From NCBI GenBank assembly GCA_022376925.1, contig JAIOJX010000032.1, forward strand, positions 176,253,479-176,317,478: DNA of 64,000 bases, read 5' to 3'. Below the pieces are notes generated by a model. That model made no database searches, was not told the DNA's origin, and worked only from the letters and a program-made list of their open reading frames with translations. Origin of the DNA: Tragulus kanchil (lineage: Eukaryota; Chordata; Mammalia; Artiodactyla; Tragulidae). The position numbers and the translations under genes were made by a program. The first letter of the stretch is position 1; each line of letters begins with the position of its first letter. Below, piece after piece: positions 45,702 to 57,491 of this stretch.

Positions 45702-45914
45702 GGGGCTTCCATGGTGGCTCAGATGGTAAAGAAGCTCCCTGTGATATAAAAGATCCATGTTCAATCCCTAGGATAGGAAGATCCTCTGGAGTAGGGAATG
45801 ATTGCCCATTTAAGTATTTTTGTGCGAAGTCCTCCATGGACAGAAAAGACTGGCAGACTACAGTCACAAAGAGTCTGACATGATTGAGCAAATAACATTT
45901 TCACTTTCACTTTT
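45702..45914 (+). mobile_element. Bov-tA-type SINE, second copy
   Basis: D15 copy of 44612-44824. Confidence 0.88.
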
Positions 45915-46126
45915 AAAGCTATGACTCTATTTTTTTCTATTTAAAACAATCATTGCCACTAAAGAGTTTCATTCTCTTACAGTTTTGCTCCATGACTCTC
46001 TAATCATTATTTTCCAAAAATTTCTGTTAGATCTTAAAGCTCTATCACATGTGTAGTTTGTAAACTCAAATCCTAAAATGAAGAATTTATTACAGACAAT
46101 GGTTCAAGGACTGAGGGCTCATGAAA

Positions 46127-46484
46127 GTAAATTTCCTAAATTGAAATATTTCTTGTGGATGGAGGCACATTCATTTTGATTTTGCAACAAAGAAAATCAG
46201 TACAAGTAGGAAAGATGTGAACCCTTGGTGTGATTGACTTGTATACTACATTCATTTAAAAATGTATGTTTTAGACCAATAGAAGGCCACCATTGCCCCC
46301 TTTTTGTCTATATTGCTAAAAGAATGAAATATTTCTCTGTGCTTAAGGCTGAGTCTGTCTCTGAAAGCATTTGTCATTGCTGCATGCAATAATCACATCA
46401 TACCTACAGTTGGGGACTTTTATCTTGTGAAATGTTGGCTCCCTAATGTCACCAGCACAGCCTGTTAAAAGAAAATTCTTGGTC
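46127..46484. other. Unassigned sequence (repeated at about 47244-47600)
   Basis: No repeat or exon recognised in this stretch. Confidence 0.35.
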
Positions 46485-46486
46485 TC

Positions 46487-46680
46487 ATTGTTGTGTTCAA
46501 ACACTAAGTCATGTCCAACTCTACAGTCTCATGGACTACAGTGCACCAGGCCCCTATCTCCCAGAGTTTGCTCAAATTCATGTCCATTGACTCAGTGATG
46601 CTATCTATCTCAGCCTCTGTCACCCACTTCTCCTCCTTCCCTCAATCTTTCCCAGCATCAGAGTCTTTTACTGTGAGTTA
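46487..46680 (-). mobile_element. Bov-B LINE 3' fragment
   Basis: Complement of Bov-B: ACACTAAGTCATGTCCAACT, CCCAGAGTTTGCTCAAATTC, ATGTCCATTGACTCAGTGAT, CTTTCCCAGCATCAGAGTCT. Confidence 0.82.
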
Positions 46681-46898
46681 GTACTTACTAAAGTAATAGA
46701 GAACTTGGATAGAGTTTAGGCAGTGCTGGTGAGATGAGGAGGCAAGTTTGAACTCGATTTAGGATTAGGAATCTGAGTTAAGCAGATCTTCCAAAGTAGA
46801 GGCTTGGTTGGGATTTGGTAAGGATCATAATACAATCATCAAGACTGAATGGAAAAAGCAGTGAGGCTCTTCTAAGAAAGAAAAAAGTATGTTAGAAA

Positions 46899-47030
46899 CC
46901 TCTGGAGTAGGGAATGATTGCCCATTTAAGTATTTTTGTGCGAAGTCCTCCATGGACAGAAAAGACTGGCAGACTACAGTCACAAAGAGTCTGACATGAT
47001 TGAGCAAATAACATTTTCACTTTCACTTTT
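46899..47030 (+). mobile_element. Bov-tA-type SINE, third (partial) copy
   Basis: Starts abruptly at CCTCTGGAGTAGGGAATGAT, the D16 junction. Same insertion as 44612-44824. Confidence 0.87.
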
Positions 47031-47602
47031 AAAGCTATGACTCTATTTTTTTTTTTCTATTTAAAAACAATCATTGCCACTAAAGAGTTTCATTCTCTTA
47101 CAGTTTTGCTCCATGACTCTCTAATCATTATTTTCCAAAAATTTCTGTTAGATCTTAAAGCTCTATCACATGTGTAGTTTGTAAACTCAAATCCTAAAAT
47201 GAAGAATTTATTACAGACAATGGTTCAAGGACTGAGGGCTCATGAAAGTAAATTTCCTAAATTGAAATATTTCTTGTGGATGGAGGCACATTCATTTTGA
47301 TTTTGCAACAAAGAAAATCAGTACAAGTAGGAAAGATGTGAACCCTTGGTGTGATTGACTTGTATACTACATTCATTTAAAAATGTATGTTTTAGACCAA
47401 TAGAAGGCCACCATTGCCCCTTTTAGTCTATATTGCTAAAAAGAATGAAATATTTCTCTGTGCTTAAGGCTGAGTCTGTCTCTGAAAGCATTTGTCATTG
47501 CTGCATGCAATAATCACATCATACCTACAGTTGGGGACTTTTATCTTGTGAAATGTTGGCTCCCTAATGTCACCAGCACAGCCTGTTAAAAGAAAATTCT
47601 TG

Positions 47603-47796
47603 GTCTCATTGTTGTGTTCAAACACTAAGTCATGTCCAACTCTACAGTCTCATGGACTACAGTGCACCAGGCCCCTATCTCCCAGAGTTTGCTCAAATTC
47701 ATGTCCATTGACTCAGTGATGCTATCTATCTCAGCCTCTGTCACCCACTTCTCCTCCTTCCCTCAATCTTTCCCAGCATCAGAGTCTTTTACTGTG
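47603..47796 (-). mobile_element. Bov-B LINE 3' fragment, second copy
   Basis: D16 copy of 46487-46680. Confidence 0.82.
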
Positions 47797-48012
47797 AGTT
47801 AGTACTTACTAAAGTAATAGAGAACTTGGATAGAGTTTAGGCAGTGCTGGTGAGATGAGGAGGCAAGTTTGAACTCGATTTAGGATTAGGAATCTGAGTT
47901 AAGCAGATCTTCCAAAGTAGAGGCTTGGTTGGGATTTGGTAAGGATCATAATACAATCATCAAGACTGAATGGAAAAAGCAGTGAGGCTCTTCTAAGAAA
48001 GAAATTAAAGGT

Positions 48013-48705
48013 ATGTTAGAGGGCAAATTATCTGCTACTGTTCTACCTTGAAAAGGAGTCAATAGTTCTTCCAGAAAGTCACCACAGTGAATAATCAAAT
48101 AATCAAAGCATTTGCCTGGAGAAGATTTTCCTGGTATAGTCAAAGCTAACCAAACCTGGGAAAGAGTAAAACCATGTTAGTGTGGATTGTAAATTGAGTC
48201 AGGAGAGAGAGCTTCAGACCTCAGTAGTTTGATCCTGCCATGTGTGGATACATGTTTTCCATAATCAAACCTCACTGGATAGAGAATAAACATGCCTTCT
48301 TGAAATAAGATACCATTTCCTTTTTCTGTATGGCTGCCCACTTTTAAAAGGAGTTTCTACTTGTTCTTGAACTCCAGAGTGTGAAGTAAAGACCCCTCCC
48401 CATCTACAGGGAGCCCACTCTTGTGAAGAAAGGAGGGTTATAGATACCCGTTTTCCCCTTGTTTGTATATGCTAAATAAGACTTTAATTTGAGTACTTAA
48501 AAAAAAAACTCGATTTCTGACGTATTAAAATGTTATATAAGTGAAGATATTAATACACATCAATCAATATTGCATTTAATTGTCTTTCCCCTTTGAGCCC
48601 CTTTCCAGGCAGGTGGCTATTGAGGATGTTCAGAATTATAAATGCTGGTATGCAGCCAGTACTTAGTGACTTAATTTTGTTCCAAAATTGAAATATGGTG
48701 GGCAC
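48013..48705. other. Unassigned sequence (repeated at 49123-49815)
   Basis: No repeat family, RNA gene or exon recognised. Confidence 0.35.
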
Positions 48706-48712
48706 ATTCTTG

Positions 48713-48906
48713 GTCTCATTGTTGTGTTCAAACACTAAGTCATGTCCAACTCTACAGTCTCATGGACTACAGTGCACCAGGCCCCTATCTCCCAGAGTTT
48801 GCTCAAATTCATGTCCATTGACTCAGTGATGCTATCTATCTCAGCCTCTGTCACCCACTTCTCCTCCTTCCCTCAATCTTTCCCAGCATCAGAGTCTTTT
48901 ACTGTG
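48713..48906 (-). mobile_element. Bov-B LINE 3' fragment, third copy
   Basis: D17 copy of the same insertion. Confidence 0.82.
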
Positions 48907-49621
48907 AGTTAGTACTTACTAAAGTAATAGAGAACTTGGATAGAGTTTAGGCAGTGCTGGTGAGATGAGGAGGCAAGTTTGAACTCGATTTAGGATTAGG
49001 AATCTGAGTTAAGCAGATCTTCCAAAGTAGAGGCTTGGTTGGGATTTGGTAAGGATCATAATACAATCATCAAGACTGAATGGAAAAAGCAGTGAGGCTC
49101 TTCTAAGAAAGAAATTAAAGGTATGTTAGAGGGCAAATTATCTGCTACTGTTCTACCTTGAAAAGGAGTCAATAGTTCTTCCAGAAAGTCACCACAGTGA
49201 ATAATCAAATAATCAAAGCATTTGCCTGGAGAAGATTTTCCTGGTATAGTCAAAGCTAACCAAACCTGGGAAAGAGTAAAACCATGTTAGTGTGGATTGT
49301 AAATTGAGTCAGGAGAGAGAGCTTCAGACCTCAGTAGTTTGATCCTGCCATGTGTGGATACATGTTTTCCATAATCAAACCTCACTGGATAGAGAATAAA
49401 CATGCCTTCTTGAAATAAGATACCATTTCCTTTTTCTGTATGGCTGCCCACTTTTAAAAGGAGTTTCTACTTGTTCTTGAACTCCAGAGTGTGAAGTAAA
49501 GACCCCTCCCCATCTACAGGGAGCCCACTCTTGTGAAGAAAGGAGGATTATAGATACCCGTTTTCCCCTTGTTTGTATATGCTAAATAAGACTTTAATTT
49601 GAGTACTTAAAAAAAAAACTC

Positions 49622-51890
49622 GATTTCTGACGTATTAAAATGTTATATAAGTGAAGATATTAATACACATCAATCAATATTGCATTTAATTGTCTTTCCC
49701 CTTTGAGCCCCTTTCCAGGCAGGTGGCTATTGAGGATGTTCAGAATTATAAATGCTGGTATGCAGCCAGTACTTAGTGACTTAATTTTGTTCCATTGAAA
49801 TATGGTGGGCACATGGAAAGGTGCTATTCTCTTTCAGGGAAGCAATCCATGAGGTGAATGCTAGATTGTAGATGAGGGCTAATGGAACATGTTAATAACA
49901 TAACAAGTTAACATGGACAGTTACTTGTAAGGAGGCTGCCAGAGCTGGGAAGGCAAAGCCCTGGCAGGAACGGTCCCCTTCATGTCCTCACTCCCCCAGC
50001 ACAGCTGAAACATTGTGTTCTGTGCCCATAGCAGTCACAACACAGCAGGCGACACATGACACTACTTTCTTTCTTTTTATATTCTCTACATTCTTCTCAT
50101 TCACGAATTGTTTAAAACTTTCTTCTCCATTCTGTACAAAGAATAAGACATTCTTCTAGTAATGAAAACTAGGTCTCTGTTTAAACAACACCTTCCTACC
50201 TACCCCCATGCTGTCCTGATGCTCCCCAATGTGCTAGGAACCCTGCCCTGTCTGCACGAAGCCCACTCCCAGAAGGAAAGAACAGGTGTAGAAGGCTGTA
50301 TGTATGGATTTCCAGGTATGTATGGATTCACCTGGATTTACCTCCTTCTGGATATATGAGTATAACCCAACATGTTTTGGATAAATCTGGATTTGTGGAA
50401 ATATCATATGATCTGCTTTCCAATATTATGTTCTAATTTCTTGATATTTTGAGAAATCAACTTTATCTATATCCATAACTGCATTCCTACTCCTACCTTT
50501 GTGTCTATCCATGCGTATCTAGGTAATGCAGCAATTAAGTAGATCCTGAACTTGAACCTGGTGAATGAAGTCATAAGTTCCACATACTGGATTCAGGGGA
50601 TGGAGGTTTGAGGGCCAGCTCTGCCACAGGGCCCCTGAGGGACTCAGACACCATAGGATCTCTCCCTTTTCCTAAGCCAGCTCATCTAGGGATGAATCTA
50701 ACAGTCCTGACAGGGATGTCACATGCAGTCATTTTGTTAAAGGACTCCGTATATGGATTTCTGACGTATTAAAATGTTATATAAGTGAAGATATTAATAC
50801 ACATCAATCAATATTGCATTTAATTGTCTTTCCCCTTTGAGCCCCTTTCCAGGCAGGTGGCTATTGAGGATGTTCAGAATTATAAATGCTGGTATGCAGC
50901 CAGTACTTAGTGACTTAATTTTGTTCCATTGAAATATGGTGGGCACATGGAAAGGTGCTATTCTCTTTCAGGGAAGCAATCCATGAGGTGAATGCTAGAT
51001 TGTAGATGAGGGCTAATGGAACATGTTAATAACATAACAAGTTAACATGGACAGTTACTTGTAAGGAGGCTGCCAGAGCTGGGAAGGCAAAGCCCTGGCA
51101 GGAACGGTCCCCTTCATGTCCTCACTCCCCCAGCACAGCTGAAACATTGTGTTCTGTGCCCATAGCAGTCACAACACAGCAGGCGACACATGACACTACT
51201 TTCTTTCTTTTTATATTCTCTACATTCTTCTCATTCACGAATTGTTTAAAACTTTCTTCTCCATTCTGTACAAAGAATAAGACATTCTTCTAGTAATGAA
51301 AACTAGGTCTCTGTTTAAACAACACCTTCCTACCTACCCCCATGCTGTCCTGATGCTCCCCAATGTGCTAGGAACCCTGCCCTGTCTGCACGAAGCCCAC
51401 TCCCAGAAGGAAAGAACAGGTGTAGAAGGCTGTATGTATGGATTTCCAGGTATGTATGGATTCACCTGGATTTACCTCCTTCTGGATATATGAGTATAAC
51501 CCAACATGTTTTGGATAAATCTGGATTTGTGGAAATATCATATGATCTGCTTTCCAATATTATGTTCTAATTTCTTGATATTTTGAGAAATCAACTTTAT
51601 CTATATCCATAACTGCATTCCTACTCCTACCTTTGTGTCTATCCATGCGTATCTAGGTAATGCAGCAATTAAGTAGATCCTGAACTTGAACCTGGTGAAT
51701 GAAGTCATAAGTTCCACATACTGGATTCAGGGGATGGAGGTTTGAGGGCCAGCTCTGCCACAGGGCCCCTGAGGGACTCAGACACCATAGGATCTCTCCC
51801 TTTTCCTAAGCCAGCTCATCTAGGGATGAATCTAACAGTCCTGACAGGGATGTCACATGCAGTCATTTTGTTAAAGGACTCCGTATATGG
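49622..51890 (+). repeat. D18: direct duplication, offset 1,134, abutting
   Basis: Copy A is 49622-50756 and copy B 50756-51890, sharing one G at the join. I saw no difference between the copies. GATTTCTGACGTATT occurs at 48512, 49622 and 50756. Last member of the 41.9-51.9 kb chain. Confidence 0.93.
49816..50755. other. Unassigned sequence (repeated at 50950-51889)
   Basis: A MIR-like stretch is possible at 50560-50690 (GGTTTGAGGGCCAGCTCTGC). The 65-codon frame at 50162-50359 recurs at 51296-51493. Nothing recognised as a gene. Confidence 0.35.
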
Positions 51891-52039
51891 TAAAGTTGAG
51901 AGGGCAGCATGAAGAGCATTATCTACCATTGGTGGATATGTCTGAGTCATGGAAGCATGTCTCATTTTAATTCTATCCTTTACAGGTCATTTGGTCCTAA
52001 GAGATATGCATTTCTCTCACCCAGGAAAAAATAAGAGAA

Positions 52040-52242
52040 GTGTGCATGTTTGTGCATATGTGTGCATCATGTGTGTGAGTCTATGTGTCTTTCTGTGTGT
52101 GTGTGTGCATTTGTGTGCACATGCATGCAAACATTGGGCACACACATCTATGCATAGTATGGGTGCATGTCCAGGTCACCATGTGTACATGTGCATGTGT
52201 GTGCATATGTGTACATGTGTATGTTTCTGTGGGTTTGTGTAA
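52040..52242 (+). repeat. TG-rich degenerate tract
   Basis: Alternating purine-pyrimidine sequence dominated by TGTG, TGCATG and TGTACATG words over about 200 bases. Cys/Val/His-rich frames on both strands here are composition artefacts. Confidence 0.88.
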
Positions 52243-53894
52243 AGGAAAATTTAGTGATGGCACAGTCATTCCAACCACTTAATGCAAAACAAATCTTTTA
52301 CATTGATCACCAGCTGGCATGTTTGTAGACCACACAGCTCATAGGAGACAGCTGATCTTTGCCCACTGGTGGTACCTTCTTCCCAGGAGCACACAGCCAT
52401 GCAAGAGATCTGAAGAGGCAAGAAGTAGGCTTGAGACTTTGGACAAGGGATTTTGGGAATTAGGTAGAAGAAATGAACTCTGGATGGGCTTATCCCATGG
52501 GCCCCAGGAAACTGTTGCACTGATGGAAATTGCTGAGGCTGACAAAGGGTCAGGAGAACACTCTAAAGCACAGAGTCCAAAGGTGGGGCCTGGCACTAAA
52601 TGTGAATAAGCCTATTTTTGTATCTAGTATGATACCTGCCTGAGATGCATCCAGTAAACTTTGACTAAATAAATGAAGGGATAACGTGGATCACCAGGCG
52701 GCCTTCATGGCTCTAAGAATGGTTTAAAAACTAAAGGTGAAACATTGGTAAACTTCCCTATGTTTATTGTAGAGGTAAGAAAACTGAAGTTTGAGGATGC
52801 TCTGGAATTGTCTAACTGCTTCTCACCCCATTTTAAGTGGGGCTTAATAGCTTTGGAAAGCAGATCTCCTGTCTTCCTTAAGAATGCCTTTCCTTTCGAT
52901 TAATCCTGTGTTTGGCTTAGTTCACTTGCTTTCTTTAAAGCAAAATCCATCATGATGTATGACGATGGGACTCTATTCTATAAGCTTGATGATAAGAAAT
53001 ATGTGTGTTCTAATCATACTTTAGTCGCACAGAAGTTGAAGTAGGGCAATAGGCAGAAATATCAATGTTGTAAAATTTGGTAGAATTAAAGAGAGAGAGT
53101 GAGAGAAAGAAAAGAACAAAACACCTTGTAATTCTGTTTTTTTTTGTGGCTTCACAAGTTATGAGGGATGAGTGGATCTCAGAAGGAAACATGTTGTCAC
53201 AGGCAGCGCACTAGGACAGATATTTATCACCTGATACACTGCAGCCTTGGAGCATGAAAGCAGGAGCCATAAACTGTGCCAAACGGAAGGTGCAAACTGT
53301 TGTATTCTCTGAATTCATTGAAGATGACGTGAAAAAGTTGTTTTGATGCTTTATTATGTGTGGAAGGGTCATAAAACCCAGGCTGAGCCACCAGGAGGGA
53401 AGTGCGGTCAGAGATAAGGATGAGCTTGAAGAGGATGACACTGCAATTCAACTTAAGAACCCCTCTTTATAGACACATTAAAAATCGTACTCAAGCCAAT
53501 AGAATGAATAAGCAGCCTCACTGTATCAAGATTCCACAGCTACGAACCCATATTCCTGGAAAATAAGATCTGGAGTGTTTGCTCTTTGTCTCATGTATGG
53601 TGTGTCAAGTCAACTTAAACACCATGTATATGCCCAATAGACATTTATTTATCCATTTAACAAACAATTATTAAGTGCCACCTATATGTTAAGCATTGTA
53701 TGAGAGGCTGGAAATAATAACGTTATAAAAGGCATGGTCCCCATTCGGAAGGTGCTGTAGAATGAGAGAGAATGAATGACCAGGACAGCAGAGAAATGGA
53801 CAGAAAGGGGACCCTGACTTGGTGTTTCAATATGAAGTGGGATAATTACCTTGTTATAATTTCAAAGAACACTATATTTTGTATTATTATAATT
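52243..53894. other. Mostly unassigned single-copy stretch
   Basis: Weak L2-like terminus at 52605-52690 (GATGCATCCAGTAAACTTTG, CTAAATAAATGAAGGG), a GA run at 53088-53112, and a mammalian-repeat-like segment at 53640-53760 (ATTATTAAGTGCCACCTATA). The 84-96-codon frames at 52266-52609 have no recognised domain. Confidence 0.35.
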
Positions 53895-54515
53895 AGGGTC
53901 ATCCATAGTATTCATGGGGCTTTCAAGGCAAGAATGCTGGAGTGATTTGACATTCCCTCCTCCAGTGGACCACATGTTATCAGAACTCTCCACTAGGATG
54001 TGTCCATCCTGGGTAGCCCTATACAGCATGGCCCATGCCTTCACTGAGCTATGCAAGCCCTTTCTCCATGTATAGTCAAAGTTATACTTTTTCCACTAGT
54101 CATGTACAGTGTGAACGCTGGGCTTACATAAAGAAGGCTGACCACCAAAGAATTGATGCTTTAGAACTGTGATGATGGAGAAGACTTTGAGAATCCTTAG
54201 ATCACAAAGAGATCAAACCAGTCAATCCTAAAGGAAGCCAATCCTGAATATTCACTGGGAGGACTGATGCTGAAGCTCAAATACTTTGGCCATGTGATGT
54301 AAAGAGCTGACCAATTGGAAAAGACCCTGATGCTGGGAAAGACTGAAGGCAAGGGGAGAAGGGGCAGCAGAGAATGAGAGGGTTAGATAGCATCACTAAC
54401 TCAAAGGACGTGAATCTGAGCAAACTCCTGGACACAGTGAAGGACAGAAGAGCTTAGGGTTCTTAAATCCATGGGGTCACAAAGACTCAGACTTAGGGAC
54501 TGAACAACAATAAGG
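53895..54515 (+). mobile_element. Bov-B LINE, two adjoining fragments
   Basis: The left fragment (GTATTCATGGGGCTTTCAAG to about 54055) and the right fragment (from about 54095, AAGAAGGCTGACCACCAAAG, to GGGACTGAACAACAATAAG) are both Bov-B-derived. The right one is the 3' end with the CATTGGAAAAGACCCTGATG-like block. Either internal deletion or two insertions would explain the arrangement. Confidence 0.8.
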
Positions 54516-54647
54516 ATCATAGAGGTTCGTGAAAGAAATACTTCAAAGTTCAGAAAAGCAAGAGGAAAACACAGCCTTGCTGCTTTGAAACAATAGATTA
54601 TCTTAATTACATTTCCTTCTGATTTTATGCATATATGTTGAATGTCA

Positions 54648-54800
54648 ATTTTTTTAGTATGGGACTATAGCTGATTTACAATATTGCAATAGTTTCAGGT
54701 GGACAGCAAAGCGACTCAACCATATATATGTGTGTTTCTACTTTACCCTAAATTCCTCTCCCATCCAAGTTGCCTCATAACATTGAGCAGAGTTCCTTGT
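54648..54800 (-). mobile_element. L1 LINE 3' UTR fragment
   Basis: TATAGCTGATTTACAATATT, TAGTTTCAGGTGGACAGCAA, AGCGACTCAACCATATATAT, TTGAGCAGAGTTCCTTGT: complement of the artiodactyl L1 3' UTR as remembered. Confidence 0.7.
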
Positions 54801-54872
54801 ATTTTGACATTGTTGATGTTTCTTGTCATTTGGTCTTAATATGAGCCTTGGATGTATTATATTAACTCTAGT

Positions 54873-54970
54873 GCATGTGTGCTAATTCACTTCAGTTCTG
54901 TCCAGCTCTTTGCTATCCTATGGACTACAGGCATCAGACTCCGCTATCCAAGGAGTTCTTCAGGCAAAAA
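54873..54970 (-). mobile_element. Bov-tA-type SINE cut by D19 junction
   Basis: First part of the inverted SINE only. Intact copy at 56059-56282. Confidence 0.83.
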
Positions 54971-55079
54971 ATTGAGCAAGAGTCTTCAGAAAGGGACCCT
55001 GACTTGGTGTTTCAATATGAAGTGGGATAATTACCTTGTTATAATTTCAAAGAACACTATATTTTGTATTATTATAATT

Positions 55080-55701
55080 AGGGTCATCCATAGTATTCAT
55101 GGGGCTTTCAAGGCAAGAATGCTGGAGTGATTTGACATTCCCTCCTCCAGTGGACCACATGTTATCAGAACTCTCCACTAGGATGTGTCCATCCTGGGTA
55201 GCCCTATACAGCATGGCCCATGCCTTCACTGAGCTATGCAAGCCCTTTCTCCATGTATAGTCAAAGTTATACTTTTTCCACTAGTCATGTACAGTGTGAA
55301 CGCTGGGCTTACATAAAGAAGGCTGACCACCAAAGAATTGATGCTTTAGAACTGTGATGATGGAGAAGACTTTTGAGAATCCTTAGATCACAAAGAGATC
55401 AAACCAGTCAATCCTAAAGGAAGCCAATCCTGAATATTCACTGGGAGGACTGATGCTGAAGCTCAAATACTTTGGCCATGTGATGTAAAGAGCTGACCAA
55501 TTGGAAAAGACCCTGATGCTGGGAAAGACTGAAGGCAAGGGGAGAAGGGGCAGCAGAGAATGAGAGGGTTAGATAGCATCACTAACTCAAAGGACGTGAA
55601 TCTGAGCAAACTCCTGGACACAGTGAAGGACAGAAGAGCTTAGGGTTCTTAAATCCATGGGGTCACAAAGACTCAGACTTAGGGACTGAACAACAATAAG
55701 G
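55080..55701 (+). mobile_element. Bov-B LINE fragments, second copy
   Basis: D19 copy of 53895-54515. Confidence 0.8.
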
Positions 55702-55833
55702 ATCATAGAGGTTCGTGAAAGAAATACTTCAAAGTTCAGAAAAGCAAGAGGAAAACACAGCCTTGCTGCTTTGAAACAATAGATTATCTTAATTACATTT
55801 CCTTCTGATTTTATGCATATATGTTGAATGTCA

Positions 55834-55986
55834 ATTTTTTTAGTATGGGACTATAGCTGATTTACAATATTGCAATAGTTTCAGGTGGACAGCAAAGCGA
55901 CTCAACCATATATATGTGTGTTTCTACTTTACCCTAAATTCCTCTCCCATCCAAGTTGCCTCATAACATTGAGCAGAGTTCCTTGT
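55834..55986 (-). mobile_element. L1 LINE 3' UTR fragment, second copy
   Basis: D19 copy of 54648-54800. Confidence 0.7.
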
Positions 55987-56058
55987 ATTTTGACATTGTT
56001 GATGTTTCTTGTCATTTGGTCTTAATATGAGCCTTGGATGTATTATATTAACTCTAGT

Positions 56059-56282
56059 GCATGTGTGCTAATTCACTTCAGTTCTGTCCAGCTCTTTGCT
56101 ATCCTATGGACTACAGGCATCAGACTCCGCTATCCAAGGAGTTCTTCAGGCAAAAATACTGGAGTGAGTGGCCATACTTGCTTCCAAGGGATCTTCTCGA
56201 CCCAGGGATCAAACCCACATTTCTTATCTCTCCTGCATCAGCCAGCAGATTCTTTACCACTAGCACCACTTGAGAAGCCCAT
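56059..56282 (-). mobile_element. Bov-tA-type SINE
   Basis: TGTGCTAATTCACTTCAGTT, GCTCTTTGCTATCCTATGGA, ATCAAACCCACATTTCTTAT, end CACTTGAGAAGCCCATA. AT-rich words ATATTAA on both sides suggest a target-site duplication. Confidence 0.88.
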
Positions 56283-56591
56283 ATTAAAGCTCAGTAATGT
56301 TAGTTTTATTGTTCTAAACACATACAATATTTGGGGTGCTTCATGTTGTGATGAAGGGAGGGAGACTTTGGGAAACTCAAGTGTCTGGTATCACCTCTTT
56401 TCTCACTGCAGCGCAGTCAAGGAGCTCAGAGTCTCTGGATGGAATACCATTGTCAGAGTTTTTTAGTTCTTTAGCGACTGATGTGCAGAGTACTAAGAAA
56501 CCATGCATGAACTGTTTTTCTTTTATTATTTGAAAACAGAATTTTTTAACTTTTGAAAAAAATTTTGGCATCTTTTATTGTTTTGTACTAT
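56283..56591. other. Unassigned sequence
   Basis: Single-copy. No repeat family or exon recognised. Confidence 0.35.
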
Positions 56592-56822
56592 TTATTTTCA
56601 TCCATCCTTTTTCTTTTGGCTTGTGTGGGCCTCCCATCACAGCGGCTCCTCTCATTGCTGAGCACCAGCTCTGCATACATATACTCCAGAGCCCTGACTC
56701 TGGATTGGACACACACATCCAGCCACTCCATGGCACGTGGAGTCTTCCCAGGCCAAGGATCGAACCGGTGCCCCTTGCACTGCAAGGCAGACTCTCTACC
56801 CACTGGACCACCAGGGAAGCTC
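56592..56822 (-). mobile_element. CHR-type SINE
   Basis: Inverted cetartiodactyl tRNA-derived SINE: GGCTTGTGTGGGCCTCCCAT, CATGGCACGTGGAGTCTTCC, AAGGATCGAACCGGTGCCCC, ending GGACCACCAGGGAAGC. Confidence 0.82.
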
Positions 56823-57049
56823 CCCGTTATTTTTTAATAATAAAATAATTCTATAATGAACATTTTGGCGTTAAGGTGCCAGCATTCTGCACTTGCTCCT
56901 CAGCACTCAAGTGAAACCATGGGATTAGCACACCCAAAGAGGTACCTGTCTTCATACGCAACTATTCCTTTTCATTTTTGTGGGGGAGAGGTGGGCGGTG
57001 GGGAAGGAGGGGAGCAGGCGGGCCACTTCTATTGGTCTTTCATTTGTCC
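56823..57049. other. Spacer between CHR SINEs
   Basis: Includes a G-rich run at 56980-57020 (GGGGGAGAGGTGGGCGGTGG). Nothing else recognised. Confidence 0.35.
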
Positions 57050-57272
57050 ATTTTCATCCATCTTTGGCCTGTGTGGGCCTCCCATCGTGGTGGCCTCTGT
57101 TGTCGCAGAGCGCCGGCTCTGGGCGCATGCGCTCCAGAGCTCCAGCTCAGTAATTGGACACATCGGTCCAGCCGCTCCGCGGCACGTGGGATCTTCCCAG
57201 GCCAGGGATCGAACCAGCGCCCCTTGCACTGTAAGGCGGTGTCCTTACCCACTGGACCACCAGGGAAGCCCT
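57050..57272 (-). mobile_element. CHR-type SINE
   Basis: Same family as 56592-56822 but CpG-richer (CGCAGAGCGCCGGCTCTGGG, CCGCTCCGCGGCACGTGGGA), so probably younger or less decayed. Ends CACTGGACCACCAGGGAAGC. Open frames on both strands are SINE-derived. Confidence 0.85.
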
Positions 57273-57491
57273 CTGTTTTACTCTTGATGCAACACTGGGC
57301 TCCTCAGGACAATAAGCTCTGAAGAAGCACATGGATTTAAGGATCTGTATCTTAATGATTTTTCCCATCTGGTTGCACTGAATGCATTCAGACAGAGAAG
57401 ATTATGGCATAGTTTTATTGTCACAGACCAATGACTAATAATAACTGTCTCTATAATCTAGAAAAAAAAATGATTAGAATAAAAAAAAAAT

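Larger units (their letters stand above)
43950..46126 (+). repeat. D15: direct duplication, offset 1,090-1,093
   Basis: Copy A is 43950-45038 and copy B 45043-46126. Near its start copy B lacks three bases found in copy A (GCTTGTCTCTTTTG becomes GCTGTCTTTTG), and it is shorter in a T run and an A run (44839/45929). Overlaps D14 copy B at 43950-44061. Confidence 0.92.
45783..48012 (+). repeat. D16: direct duplication, offset about 1,116
   Basis: Copy A is 45783-46897 and copy B 46899-48012. The end of copy A differs from copy B by small indels (46878-46897 against 48000-48018). Overlaps D15 copy B at 45783-46126. Confidence 0.92.
47596..49815 (+). repeat. D17: direct duplication, offset 1,110, abutting
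   Basis: Copy A is 47596-48705 and copy B 48706-49815, joined directly with a 2-base shared AT. Differences are a transition (G at 48437, A at 49547) and a short indel near 48683/49793. Overlaps D16 copy B at 47596-48012. Confidence 0.93.
53801..56156 (+). repeat. D19: direct duplication, offset 1,185-1,186
   Basis: Copy A is 53801-54970 and copy B 54987-56156. Single-base differences lie in G and T runs (near 53807/54993 and 54187/55373). Copy A cuts the SINE at 54873; copy B runs into the intact SINE at 56059. Confidence 0.93.

Noticed and set aside
52081..52282. Cys/Val/His-rich frames in TG-rich DNA, also at 61054-61248
   Set aside because: Compositional consequence of TG/CA repeats; frames stay open on both strands.
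56842..57010. G-rich run as a G-quadruplex promoter
   Set aside because: Runs are interrupted and there is no associated CpG cluster outside the adjacent SINE, so evidence is too weak.
57029..57322. Several overlapping 66-143-codon frames with Gly/Pro/Arg-rich translations
   Set aside because: All lie over a CHR SINE with little CpG decay, which keeps many frames open on both strands.
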